A stretch of 64,000 nucleotides of DNA from Corynebacterium falsenii (GCF_020099275.1 NZ_CP083646.1:806001-870000); one strand, 5' to 3'; positions 1 to 9,723 are shown, numbered from the stretch's first letter. Numbers and translations: made by a program. The notes: generated from the sequence alone by a model not told the origin.

Positions 1-576
1 GTTGCCGGAGTCGGCGATCATGAACAGGTCAGCCTCGAACAGTTCGGGGCGCTGCTCCAGCAGGTCTTCGAGGCCGTACCCGCCGCGCTCCTCGGAGCCT
101 TCGACGATCACGCGGATGCCGAGCTTTCCGTAGTCCTCGTGTCCGTCTTCGGCGAGCTCGCGCATGACGTTTAGTACGGCGAGGTGCATGGCCACGTGGC
201 CCTTGCAGTCAGAGGAGCCGCGGCCGTACCAGCGCCCGTCGCGTTCGGTGAGGGTCCAGGGGTCGGAGGTCCATTCGTTGACGTCTCCGGCGGGTTGCAC
301 GTCGTAGTGCGAGTAGAGAAGGACGGTGGGGAAGCCCTCGGCGGCGGGGCGGTGGCCCACAACGGTCTTGGATCCATCGGCGGTGTCGATGGCTTCACAA
401 GGGATGCCGGCCTTGGTGTAGGCATCGACAACCCACTGTGCGGCGCCGGAATTGTCTTCCTCGAGGCCGGGGGTGGAGTGAATCGATTTGAAAGCCACGA
501 GCTCGGTGAGATCCTGCTGCAGCTGCGGCATCTTCTCGTCGATCATGGCGGTGATCTTTTCTGCACTGAAGTTCAT
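1..576 (-). CDS. M20 family metallopeptidase/dipeptidase, N-terminal part (runs off the left edge)
   Basis: The 192 visible codons read as the catalytic N-terminus of an M20 zinc peptidase (dipeptidase/CNDP-like branch). A first metal-binding motif SHYDVQP lies near residue 93, followed by GRGSSDCKGH, which carries the bridging Asp. The catalytic EGSEERG motif lies near residue 165. These enzymes hydrolyse cytosolic dipeptides or N-acyl amino acids with two zinc ions. The C-terminal part lies outside the window, so length and the dimerisation domain cannot be judged. The ATG at 574-576 is preceded on its own strand by a TACACT -10-like box 8 bases upstream and has no Shine-Dalgarno sequence, which suggests a leaderless mRNA. 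It diverges from groEL2. The family call is firm; the exact substrate is not. Confidence 0.85.
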   Translation of the reverse strand, partial: MNFSAEKITAMIDEKMPQLQQDLTELVAFKSIHSTPGLEEDNSGAAQWVVDAYTKAGIPCEAIDTADGSKTVVGHRPAAEGFPTVLLYSHYDVQPAGDVNEWTSDPWTLTERDGRWYGRGSSDCKGHVAMHLAVLNVMRELAEDGHEDYGKLGIRVIVEGSEERGGYGLEDLLEQRPELFEADLFMIADSGN

Positions 577-661
577 GCCACCCCAGTGTAATAGGACACA
601 GTGTCATAGGGCACGGGATAATTGGACACGGGGTGACGGGGCTTGCTGAGCGCCCGTCACC

Positions 662-690
662 TTGCACACGACCACTCCGAGTGCTAAAAC
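662..690 (+). promoter_or_regulatory. Probable SigA promoter of groEL2
   Basis: TTGCAC (662-667) and TAAAAC (685-690) are separated by exactly 17 bases. Transcription would begin near 697, inside the HrcA operator that follows, which is the expected geometry for repression. Confidence 0.6.
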
Positions 691-694
691 GGGC

Positions 695-721
695 TTAGCA
701 CTTAAGCACAACGAGTGCTAA
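695..721 (+). promoter_or_regulatory. CIRCE operator (HrcA binding site)
   Basis: TTAGCACTT, a 9-base spacer and GAGTGCTAA form a CIRCE inverted repeat with one mismatch to the family consensus. An additional GAGTGCTAA half-site lies at 679-687, over the -10 box. HrcA represses chaperonin genes in actinobacteria through this element, so heat induction of groEL2 is the expected behaviour. Confidence 0.92.
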
Positions 722-799
722 ATGAAAACACCGTCAGATCCAGTGAGGGTGGGCGCCGCGACATTCGCCCATCCGTGCCGTCGCGGGCGCTGAGTCTGA

Positions 800-2482
<1,683 letters not shown>

Positions 2483-2505
2483 GAGCCACATCCCCTTCTC
2501 TTTCG

Positions 2506-2550
2506 TGCGCATTCTCTCCCCACAAGGGGAGGGGATGCGCATTTCTTTTG
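2506..2550 (+). terminator. Intrinsic terminator of groEL2
   Basis: A 16-base stem beginning TGCGCAT, with a loop of ACAA and two G-U wobbles, is followed by TTTCTTTT. It lies 23 bases after the groEL2 stop. Confidence 0.85.
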
Positions 2551-2915
2551 CCCTAGCGTTCTCTCAGCGTTTGCCCCTAGCGTTTGCGCGCTGACATTGC
2601 CGTACCTCCGATGAGGGGGATTCACAAATTACGATGTAACGTGAACGGAAAATTAACGAAAGTCAATAGTAAAGCGGAGTCACGATTTACGCTGCAGGTT
2701 AGAAGTCCACGGGCCCAACAATAAAGATGGGGCTTCATTTTCTTACGCTTTCTTGACTTTTTTCACGACCCAGGAAAAGTTCATAAAACTCTTGCCCAAC
2801 AGGCAGTTTTCGATACGCTCAATGTAGGCAACCGCGAAGGTGTAGCCGCCATTGATATCACGCATTGTTGTCTCGCAAAACAATGCGCGTTCGTAAACTC
2901 TGACATGGGAGAATC
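2551..2915 (+). promoter_or_regulatory. Long porH upstream region with a perfect hairpin
   Basis: This 365-base stretch holds no credible gene. Two near copies of a CCCTAGCGTT motif lie at its left end. At 2861-2887 a perfect 9-base inverted repeat (CGCATTGTT and AACAATGCG, loop of 9) lies about 30 bases before the porH start. A TAAACT -10-like box at 2894-2899 has no convincing -35 partner. A GGGAGA Shine-Dalgarno sequence precedes porH. Confidence 0.45.
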
Positions 2916-3224
2916 ATGAATCTCGACATTCTGAAGACCATTCTCGAGGATTTCTCGACTTTCTGGACCAACATCGGCGACTTCTTCAAGCCGCTGTTCA
3001 ACCTGCTCAACGGTGACGACGCCTTCACCGGCTCCTCCGACGTACTGCACGGCCTGGGCAGCTCCAACGGCACCGAGGGTGTGGAACCCACTGACCCGAG
3101 CGTCCCGACCCCTCCAGTTGAGACCACCCCGGTCGACCCCACCCCGGTTGAGACCACTCCGGTCGACCCCTCCCCGGCTGAGACCACTTCCCCGGCTGAG
3201 CCCACCGCTAAGCCCGCTGCTTAA
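2916..3224 (+). CDS. porH: PorH-like cell-wall channel subunit with an unusual repeat tail
   Basis: A 102-residue protein with no signal peptide. Residues 1-45 resemble corynebacterial PorH: it begins MNLDILKTILEDFSTFW and continues as an amphipathic helix. PorH and PorA together form the cation-selective pore in the mycolate outer membrane. Position also supports the call, since it lies between groEL2 and a PorA-like gene followed by ppk2, as in C. glutamicum. The oddity is length. From memory, PorH is about 57 residues; here a Pro/Thr/Glu-rich tail of about 47 residues follows, built from three 10-residue repeats (VETTPVDPTP type). The ATG follows GGGAGA. The tail has many Ser/Thr residues that could be O-acylated or glycosylated, which is inference. 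The PorH assignment rests on context and the N-terminus. Confidence 0.75.
   Translation: MNLDILKTILEDFSTFWTNIGDFFKPLFNLLNGDDAFTGSSDVLHGLGSSNGTEGVEPTDPSVPTPPVETTPVDPTPVETTPVDPSPAETTSPAEPTAKPAA
3118..3207 (+). repeat. Three in-frame 30-base tandem repeats in porH
   Basis: Units 3118-3147, 3148-3177 and 3178-3207 encode VETTPVDPTP, VETTPVDPSP and AETTSPAEPT. The first two differ at only a few bases, so the tail probably grew by slippage. Confidence 0.85.
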
Positions 3225-3356
3225 GTAGCGCCCAGTCCAGGGCGGACACTGCACCGCTTCCGCGTCCCCTCCTTCGCATGAGTAGGAGGGGCACGGTAAA
3301 CATGCACCTCTCACTTCCTCACTATTCCATCCACATTGTTTCAAAGGAGAACAACA

Positions 3357-3533
3357 ATGGATATCTTCACCTACGCCGCAGACGCCGCTGAGGGCGCAGC
3401 CACCACCGCTGACGCCACCGGATCCAGCGCCGAGACCTTCTTCACCTTCATGAACGATTTCGGTTCCTGGGTCGGTGTCATCGCTAAGCTCATCGGCCTG
3501 ATCCCGAACGCTCTGCAGGCACTGGGCCTCTAA
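3357..3533 (+). CDS. porA: PorA-like cell-wall channel subunit
   Basis: A 58-residue protein without signal peptide, beginning MDIFTYAADAAEG and ending with an amphipathic helix that contains FGSWVGVIAKLIGLIPNAL. This resembles PorA of C. glutamicum (45 residues), which pairs with PorH and is O-mycoloylated on serine. Candidate serines (GSSAE) lie near residue 24. The ATG at 3357 is chosen because AAAGGAGA sits 7 bases upstream. A TTG 21 bases earlier in the same frame would fall before that ribosome site and is rejected. It lies 132 bases after porH and before a strong terminator, so the two are probably one transcript. PorA and PorH are hard to tell apart by sequence alone; gene order favours PorA here. 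Confidence 0.7.
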   Translation: MDIFTYAADAAEGAATTADATGSSAETFFTFMNDFGSWVGVIAKLIGLIPNALQALGL

Positions 3534-3600
3534 GAGCACCGGCAACACCCCTCCCTCGCGAAGCACCTTTCCCCCTCGCGAGACGTCGCAACCCACGCGA

Positions 3601-3643
3601 AAGCCCGCGCGGCCACTGGCATTGTCAGTGACCGCGCGGGCTT
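3601..3643 (+). terminator. Rho-independent-type hairpin after porA
   Basis: An 18-base stem starting AAGCCCGCGCGG, with one wobble and a 7-base loop, closes the porH-porA unit. No U-run follows, as is common in high-GC genomes. Confidence 0.75.
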
Positions 3644-3802
3644 GGTGCATGTCTGGACTCTTCCGACCGTTCCGGAGGAACGCAATCGGCGTGCAGACAC
3701 AGTGCAGCCCCCGGGTTACAAGCAACACACCAGCGAGGAAACTTCGTTCTAAATGGGGCTAATCACCCGTTCTCTTACTCGGTACTCAGGCATGCAAAAA
3801 CC

Positions 3803-3808
3803 TATAAT
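3803..3808 (+). promoter_or_regulatory. Perfect -10 box upstream of ppk2
   Basis: TATAAT lies 54 bases before the ppk2 ATG. No good -35 is visible, which is frequent in Corynebacterium. A start near 3815 would give a leader of about 48 bases that carries the GGAGGAG ribosome site. Confidence 0.5.
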
Positions 3809-3862
3809 GGAGGGGTATGGCTAACAGTCCCCACAGGACCCAATCGGAGGAGAACTTACATA

Positions 3863-4753
3863 ATGTCTGATGATGACTTCCACATCGTTGACCTAGCGGC
3901 CACCGAAGGGTACTTGGTGGACGACTCGGACGAAGACGATCCCACACTCATCACCCCAGACGGCCACCGCGTCGATACCTGGCGCGATGGCTACCCCTAC
4001 GACGAGCGCATGAGCCGCGAGGAGTACGAATCCACCAAGCGCTCCCTGCAGATCGAGCTGCTGAAATGGCAGAACTGGACCAAGGACACCGGCCAGAAGC
4101 ACATCATCCTCTTCGAAGGCCGCGATGCCGCCGGTAAGGGCGGCACCATCAAGCGCTTCAACGAGCACCTCAACCCCCGTGGCGCTCGCACCGTCGCCCT
4201 GGAAAAGCCCTCCGAGCGCGAGTCCACTTCCTGGTACTTCCAACGCTACATCCAGCACTTCCCGGCCGGCGGCGAGATCGTCTTCTTCGACCGCTCCTGG
4301 TACAACCGCTCCGGCGTGGAGCGCGTCATGGGCTTCTGCACCAACGACCAGCACGCCGAGTTCCTCCGCGAAGTTCCCATGCTGGAGAACATGATCATGG
4401 GCTCCGGCATCAGCCTCACCAAGCTGTGGTTCTCCGTGACCCGCAAGGAGCAGCGCACCCGCTTCGCCATCCGCCAGGTCGACCCGGTGCGCCAGTGGAA
4501 GCTCTCCCCGATGGACCTCGCCTCCCTGGACAAGTGGGATGACTACACCCGCGCCAAGGAGGAGCAGTTCCGCTACACGGACACCAACGAGTCCCCGTGG
4601 ATCACCATTAAGTCCAACGACAAGAAGCGCGCCCGCATCAACGCCATGCGCTACGTGCTCTCCAAGTTCGAGTACACCGGCAAGGACCACGACGTTGTGG
4701 GCGAGCCCGATCCGCTGATCGTCAAGCGCGGTCGCGATCAGATCGGCGACTAG
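3863..4753 (+). CDS. ppk2: Polyphosphate kinase 2
   Basis: A 296-residue PPK2-family enzyme that moves phosphate between inorganic polyphosphate and nucleoside diphosphates, often favouring GTP or ATP synthesis. The Walker A-like FEGRDAAGKGGTIKRF lies near residue 85. A following RGART segment and the Walker B-like VFFDRSWYNRSGVERVMGF near residue 140 are the family signature. The acidic N-terminus of about 45 residues (DDSDEDDPTL) is typical of actinobacterial class I PPK2. The ATG follows CGGAGGAG. The position after porA matches ppk2B (NCgl2620) of C. glutamicum. It is convergent with the NRPS gene, whose stop lies 24 bases away. Confidence 0.93.
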   Translation: MSDDDFHIVDLAATEGYLVDDSDEDDPTLITPDGHRVDTWRDGYPYDERMSREEYESTKRSLQIELLKWQNWTKDTGQKHIILFEGRDAAGKGGTIKRFNEHLNPRGARTVALEKPSERESTSWYFQRYIQHFPAGGEIVFFDRSWYNRSGVERVMGFCTNDQHAEFLREVPMLENMIMGSGISLTKLWFSVTRKEQRTRFAIRQVDPVRQWKLSPMDLASLDKWDDYTRAKEEQFRYTDTNESPWITIKSNDKKRARINAMRYVLSKFEYTGKDHDVVGEPDPLIVKRGRDQIGD

Positions 4754-4777
4754 TAGCGGGTGGTAAGCCACTGCCCA

Positions 4778-7700
4778 CTAGCGTTGCCGCCACACCTCGA
4801 TCGGGTTGCCCTGCCACCGCGTGGCCGGGGGAACCTGGTCACCGCGCATGACCAATGAGGCGGGGCCGACCGTGGCGGCGTCGCCCACAGAGGCGGCCGG
4901 AAGAGCCACGCTGTGCGGGCCCAAGGTGGCCCCCGCACCAATCTGAACCTCATCGAGGCTCATCACGCGATCCTGGAATAGGTGCGTCTGCACCACACAT
5001 CCCGGACCGACCGTAGCCCCGGCGCCCACGGCTGCAAGATCAGCCTCCGGTAGCCAGTAGGAATCCAGCCACGCGCCGCGGCCCACCCGCGCACCCAGTG
5101 CGCGCAGGAACATGTTCAGCGATCCCGTGCCCAGCGTGTGCGCCAGGAACCACGGGCCGGCGACGGTCTCCACGAACTGATCCTGCAGCTCGTTGAGCCA
5201 CACGAACCGCGACCACAGCACGTGATCGCCCGGGCGAATCCGCCCCACGCACAGCCACTTCATCGCGACCGTCAGCACCGCCGCCACGAAACCAGCCGCG
5301 ATGAGCACCAGGCCCGCCACAGCATAGGCCTGCCACACACCCCAGTGCAGCAGCGCTGCCTGCAGTGCAATCACGCAACCGCCGGCCAGCGCCGCAGACG
5401 TCATGGGAGCCAGCAGGCGCAGCGTCTCCACCGCACCGCGGGCGGCCTTGAGGCCGAAGCCGGGGTTGTAGGTGCGGGTGCCGCCGGCCGCCTCGTCGGA
5501 TTCGACCTTCGCGCGCCGCAGCCGCTCCGGGGGCGAGCCCAGCCAGTCGGTGCCGGACTTCGTCTTTTCCGGGGTGGAGGACAGCACCGCGACCAGTGAG
5601 TTCTTCTTCAAATGCCGCTCCGGTCCCGCGATGCCCGAGTTACCCAGGAAGGAGCGCTTGCCCACCTTCGTGACACCCGTGCGCATCCAACCACCGCCGC
5701 CGAGTTCGTAGCCGCCGACCATGGTGTCGTCGGCGAGGAACGCCCCGCGGTTGACCTCCGCGAACAGCGGCACCATCACCGCGGTGGAGATCTCCGCGTC
5801 CTTGCCGACCTTCGCGCCGAGGGAGCGGAACCACCACGGCGTGAGCTGTGCGGCGTACATGGGGAACAGGTAGGTGCGCGCGGCGTCCATGAGGCGTTCG
5901 ATGGCCCAGATTCGCCATCCCGTCAGGCTTCTTACTGGAACGACGCCGGGACGCAGGCCCAACGACAGGACTCTTACCGCCACCCACGTCAGCCCGGCGT
6001 ACAGGGCGAAGACGATGAGCCCCGCCACAGCACTCCACCCGATCGTGGCGGCGATCCCCGCCCCCGAGGGAGTGTCCGGGCCCACCAGCGCAACCACCAC
6101 GGCAACACCGGCGAACAGGGCGATGAGCGGCAGCAACGACAACACGATGGCGCTCACCGCATAGATACCCACCCACCGGGAGCTGCGCGGCGCGGCGTCG
6201 TCAGGAAAAAGGGTGCGGGCCTTGCCGACCTTCACCGCAGGCGATCCGGCCCAGCGGCTGCCCGACTTGACCTTCTTGCGATCGGTCACGGCGGACCCGG
6301 CCTCGATGTGCGCACCGGCGCCGATGCGCGCGCCGGGGAACAGCACGCAGCGCGCGCCCACCGATGCGGCGGGGCCCACGGAAATGCGCCCAACGTGCAG
6401 GGTGTCGCCCTCGATCCAGTAGCCGGAGAGGTCGACCTCCTGTTCCACGGAGCAGTAGTCGCCGAGCTTGAGCAGGCCGGTGACGGGCGGGAGGGTGTGC
6501 AGCTGCACGCCCTTGCCCACGTCCGCGCCGAGCCAGCGGGCGAAGGTGGTGATCCAGGCGGCGCCGGAGACGTCCCGGGCGCCCGAGGTGTCGGCGACCC
6601 GTTCGGCCGCCCAGATCCGCAGGTGCGTGGCTCCACCGCGCGGGTAGTCCCCGGGCGTGATGCCAGCGCAGAGGCCGCGGATGATGAGTGCCGATAGCGG
6701 CAGGCGGCCCAGGGGAGTGGCGAAGATGAGCAGCAGCACGATGCACAGCCAGGCCGGGACGGGCCGGGCATAATCCAGCACCGGGGCGAGCAGCGCGTTG
6801 GCGACGACGAGCCACGTGACCCACTGCGCCCCGGCGAGCGTCATGGCGGGGAGCTGGATGAGCGCCTGAGCCAGCCGGGTGCCCGTCGAGACGGGGCGGA
6901 TGTGCCGGGATGGCTTGTTGCCTGCGGCACCTGCGCCAGCAGCGTTGCCGGACTCGGCAAAGTCATCAAGGTCATCAAGGTCGACAAGGTCATCGACGTA
7001 CTCCGCGAACGCGCCCAGCCGCGAGTGGTCGTAGAGGTCTCGCACGCTGACTGTGGGCACGCGCTTGCGCACCTGTCCGATGAGCGTGGCCGCGCCCAGC
7101 GAGGTGCCACCGAGGGTGAAAAAGTCCACGTCCGGGCTGGTCACGGCAGTGCCGAGGGAGTCGGACCACAATCCCGCCAGCCACTCCTGGGTGGGGGTAT
7201 CGAACCGGGCCTCGCCCCGGGAGGGCAGTGGCCACGGCAGGGCCTTCTTGTCTACCTTGCCGGAGGTTGTCACCGGCAGGGAGTCCAGTGGGCACAGGCG
7301 AGGCACCATCGCCGCGGGCAAGTTGTTCTTCAGCTCCGCCTGGGCCTGCGCGAGGTCGAACTCTTCGGCGCTGCCGGCCTCCGGGGAGACGTAGCCCACA
7401 AGCACCTTGTCGCCACCGCCGGTGGTCTGCACGACCACGGCGGAGCTGCGCACGTTCGGCAGGGCGGACAGTGCGGCATCGACCTCGCCGAGTTCGATGC
7501 GCCGCCCGCCGATCTTCACCTGGTCGTCCACGCGCCCCACGAAGTACAGGCCGTCGGGTTCGAGGCGCACGTGGTCGCCGGAGCGGTAGGCGCGATCCCA
7601 GCCGAGTTCGGGCATGGGGGAGAACTTTTCGGCGTCCTTCGCCGGGTCGAGGTAGCGGGCCAGGCCAACTCCGCCGATGACGAGCTCGCCGGTCTCGCCC

Positions 7701-8791
7701 ATGGCGACCGGCTGGTTGGAAGTGTCCACGACCGCGAGGTCCCAGCCGCGCAGCGGCAGGCCAATGGAGACGGCCGAGACGCCATCCATCGTGGTGGCGC
7801 AGGCCACCACCGTGGCTTCGGTGGGGCCGTAGGTGTTCCACAGTTCGCGCCCGTCGGTGGCGAGCCGGGCCGCGAGCTCGGGTGGGCAGGCCTCGCCGCC
7901 GAAGATGAGCAGTCGTACTGCGTCGAGCGCTTCGTCCGGCCACAGGCCTGCCAGCGTCGGCACGGTCGAGACCACGGTGACGCTGCGGGCGATGAGCCAC
8001 GGGCCCAGGTCCACGCCGCTGCGCACTAGCGCTCGGGGTGCGGGCACGAGGCACGCGCCGTGGCGCCAGGCCAGCCACATTTCCTCACAGCTGGCGTCGA
8101 AGGCCACGGACAGGCCGGCGAGCACGCGGTCGCTGGGCCCGAGCGGCTCGTCGCGCAGGAACATCTCCGCCTCGGCGTCGACGAACGCGGCGGCGCTGCG
8201 GTGGGTCACCGCCACGCCCTTGGGCTTGCCGGTGGAGCCGGAGGTGAAGATGATCCACGCGTCGGTGCTGGTTGTGGGGCCGAACTCTTTGCTACCGTCG
8301 CTTTCTCTATTCGACGTATCCGTCATATTCGACGCCACCACGATCTCCAACCCCGCAGCTGTGTAGATGGCGTTGACGTGCGCTTCGCCGAACACAAGCT
8401 CCGCGCGCTCGTTTGGATCGTCGGCATCGACGGGCACGTAGGCGGCGCCGACGGCGAGGGTGGACAGGATGGCGATGTACAGCGCCCGGGAGCCCGAGGG
8501 CATGCGGATGCCGATGCGGTCGCCGCGCCCGAGGCCGCGCGAATGCAGCCAGTGCGCGGTGGTGGTGACCTCTTCGAGCAGTTCGGCATACGTGACGATG
8601 CCCTCGCCATCGTCGATGGCGGGGGCGTCTGGGTGGGCGGAAGCGGTGGCTTTCAGGATGTCGAACAGCGTGCGCGGTTCGGGCGGCTCGTGCGAGCGGA
8701 GGTACTGGGTGGGAATGTTGTGGGTTGGAATGTGGTGGGCAGGAAGGTCGGGGGACGGAGTGGCTGTGGGGGTGTGCTCGGAATCGGTCAC
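4778..8791 (-). CDS. Pls/PosA-type NRPS: adenylation, carrier and membrane-embedded C-terminal domain
   Basis: A 1337-residue single-module synthetase. Residues 40-520 form an adenylation domain: FTSGSTGKPKG at 182-192, YGPTE at 321-325, YRSGDHVRL near 402, and Lys512 in SGKVDKKAL. A carrier domain follows, with the phosphopantetheine serine in FFTLGGTSLG (Ser564). There is no normal condensation or thioesterase domain. Residues 650-1337 alternate membrane helices with three hexapeptide-repeat acyltransferase-like segments, the architecture of epsilon-poly-lysine synthetase Pls and of PosA. Aligned to GrsA, the specificity residues are D232, A233, E236, S275, I296, G298, T320, V328, V329 and K512. 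From memory, this closely resembles signatures for lysine and other basic amino acids. The inferred role is synthesis of a short cationic homopolymer or aminoacylated product at the membrane. It starts 6 bases after a MarR gene. Confidence is high for architecture, moderate for substrate. Confidence 0.88.
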   Translation of the reverse strand: MTDSEHTPTATPSPDLPAHHIPTHNIPTQYLRSHEPPEPRTLFDILKATASAHPDAPAIDDGEGIVTYAELLEEVTTTAHWLHSRGLGRGDRIGIRMPSGSRALYIAILSTLAVGAAYVPVDADDPNERAELVFGEAHVNAIYTAAGLEIVVASNMTDTSNRESDGSKEFGPTTSTDAWIIFTSGSTGKPKGVAVTHRSAAAFVDAEAEMFLRDEPLGPSDRVLAGLSVAFDASCEEMWLAWRHGACLVPAPRALVRSGVDLGPWLIARSVTVVSTVPTLAGLWPDEALDAVRLLIFGGEACPPELAARLATDGRELWNTYGPTEATVVACATTMDGVSAVSIGLPLRGWDLAVVDTSNQPVAMGETGELVIGGVGLARYLDPAKDAEKFSPMPELGWDRAYRSGDHVRLEPDGLYFVGRVDDQVKIGGRRIELGEVDAALSALPNVRSSAVVVQTTGGGDKVLVGYVSPEAGSAEEFDLAQAQAELKNNLPAAMVPRLCPLDSLPVTTSGKVDKKALPWPLPSRGEARFDTPTQEWLAGLWSDSLGTAVTSPDVDFFTLGGTSLGAATLIGQVRKRVPTVSVRDLYDHSRLGAFAEYVDDLVDLDDLDDFAESGNAAGAGAAGNKPSRHIRPVSTGTRLAQALIQLPAMTLAGAQWVTWLVVANALLAPVLDYARPVPAWLCIVLLLIFATPLGRLPLSALIIRGLCAGITPGDYPRGGATHLRIWAAERVADTSGARDVSGAAWITTFARWLGADVGKGVQLHTLPPVTGLLKLGDYCSVEQEVDLSGYWIEGDTLHVGRISVGPAASVGARCVLFPGARIGAGAHIEAGSAVTDRKKVKSGSRWAGSPAVKVGKARTLFPDDAAPRSSRWVGIYAVSAIVLSLLPLIALFAGVAVVVALVGPDTPSGAGIAATIGWSAVAGLIVFALYAGLTWVAVRVLSLGLRPGVVPVRSLTGWRIWAIERLMDAARTYLFPMYAAQLTPWWFRSLGAKVGKDAEISTAVMVPLFAEVNRGAFLADDTMVGGYELGGGGWMRTGVTKVGKRSFLGNSGIAGPERHLKKNSLVAVLSSTPEKTKSGTDWLGSPPERLRRAKVESDEAAGGTRTYNPGFGLKAARGAVETLRLLAPMTSAALAGGCVIALQAALLHWGVWQAYAVAGLVLIAAGFVAAVLTVAMKWLCVGRIRPGDHVLWSRFVWLNELQDQFVETVAGPWFLAHTLGTGSLNMFLRALGARVGRGAWLDSYWLPEADLAAVGAGATVGPGCVVQTHLFQDRVMSLDEVQIGAGATLGPHSVALPAASVGDAATVGPASLVMRGDQVPPATRWQGNPIEVWRQR

Positions 8792-8797
8792 CGGTAC

Positions 8798-9244
8798 CTA
8801 GCTCTCTTCTCCAGCAATGGTGGCTTTGGCGAGTTTGCGCAGGTGCTTGAGCTGCTTCGAGGTGGATTCGTCCAGGGCCTTGTCCTCGGCCTTGGTGACG
8901 ATGGGCTTGAGGCTATCGTAAGCCTTCGCGCCCTTCTTGGTGATGGAGATGATCTGCCGCCGCCGATCCTTCGCGTCCTTGACACGCTTGGCGAGGTTGC
9001 GCTTCTCGAGCGAATCGACAAGCCGTACCATGTCGGACCGGTCCACGCCGAGAATTTCCCCCAGGGCGGCTTGACTGGCGGCGTCGCCATCGACGAGGCA
9101 TGTGAGGATCCAGTATTCGCGGAGGTTGAATCCGTGCTCGGCCAGGGAGGATTCAACGAACTCCCGGGTTCTGCGCCGCAATCGCTCCAGTTGGAACGAC
9201 GGGGAGGACAGGAGTTCCGTAGGTAGCGGCAGGGATTCAGACAT
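8798..9244 (-). CDS. MarR family transcriptional regulator
   Basis: A 148-residue winged-helix protein. The helix-turn-helix is around residues 55-85 (AALGEILGVDRSDMVRLVDSL) and is followed by the wing sequence KRVKDAKDRRRQIISIT, the typical MarR signature. MarR dimers repress promoters and release DNA on binding small phenolic or lipophilic ligands. It is the first gene of an operon with the NRPS, which begins 6 bases after its stop, so it may autoregulate and control the NRPS; this is inference. The ATG lies 7 bases from a TATATT -10 box, so the message appears leaderless. Confidence 0.85.
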   Translation of the reverse strand: MSESLPLPTELLSSPSFQLERLRRRTREFVESSLAEHGFNLREYWILTCLVDGDAASQAALGEILGVDRSDMVRLVDSLEKRNLAKRVKDAKDRRRQIISITKKGAKAYDSLKPIVTKAEDKALDESTSKQLKHLRKLAKATIAGEES

Positions 9245-9251
9245 ACTGCAA

Positions 9252-9280
9252 AATATACCGCTAACAATGGGGGCTGTCTA
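9252..9280 (-). promoter_or_regulatory. Leaderless promoter of the marR-NRPS operon
   Basis: On the minus strand TAGACA (9275-9280) and TATATT (9252-9257) are spaced by 17 bases, and the ATG follows 7 bases later with no ribosome site. This is the most complete promoter of the leaderless group in this window. Confidence 0.65.
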
Positions 9281-9405
9281 ACTGTTGGGTGTGCCCATTA
9301 TCCGAATGTTGGACATCTTTTGCCGCGGTTTTGCAGCCCGCACTGAAAGGGGCACTGGGCTGTGCGGGAATGTGCAGGGTTGTGCACCCGGTAGTAGTGA
9401 GAGTG

Positions 9406-9723
9406 TTAGCTGATCTCGTCTTCCTTGCGCCAGATGGCGAGGCCCTCGTCGCGCCACCCGGAGCTGCCGTTGGCCACGTTCTTGGCGTCGATACCGTTCA
9501 TCTCCAGCCACTGGCAGGCCTTTGCGGAGCGGCCGCCGGACAGGCAGATCACGTAGATGTCCTTGTTGAGATCCAGCTCGGAATAGCGAACCTGCAACTC
9601 AGACAGCGGGATGTTGGTGGCACCTACCGCGTGCCAATCGTTGAACTCGTCTGCTTCACGCACGTCGATGAGCTGTGCGTTCGCGGGAACGTCCTTGGGC
9701 TGTACTGTTTCGAATTCACTCAT
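9406..9723 (-). CDS. Single-domain rhodanese-like sulfurtransferase
   Basis: A 105-residue protein consisting of one rhodanese domain. The entry motif LIDVREADEFNDWHAVGATNI spans about residues 17-37. The catalytic cysteine lies in the loop VICLSGGRSAKA near residue 60. Such proteins carry a persulfide on the active-site cysteine and pass sulfur to thiosulfate, cyanide or cofactor pathways; the actual acceptor cannot be read from the sequence. The ATG is preceded by a TACAAT box 8 bases upstream and no Shine-Dalgarno, a leaderless arrangement. It diverges from the P-type ATPase gene. Confidence 0.9.
   Translation of the reverse strand: MSEFETVQPKDVPANAQLIDVREADEFNDWHAVGATNIPLSELQVRYSELDLNKDIYVICLSGGRSAKACQWLEMNGIDAKNVANGSSGWRDEGLAIWRKEDEIS

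Noticed and set aside
2753..2789. TTGACT (2753-2758) with TAAAAC (2784-2789) as the porH promoter
   Set aside because: The spacing is 25 bases, far from the normal 16-18.
3336..3356. TTG at 3336 as the start of the PorA-like protein
   Set aside because: The strong AAAGGAGA site lies downstream of it and at the right distance from the ATG at 3357.
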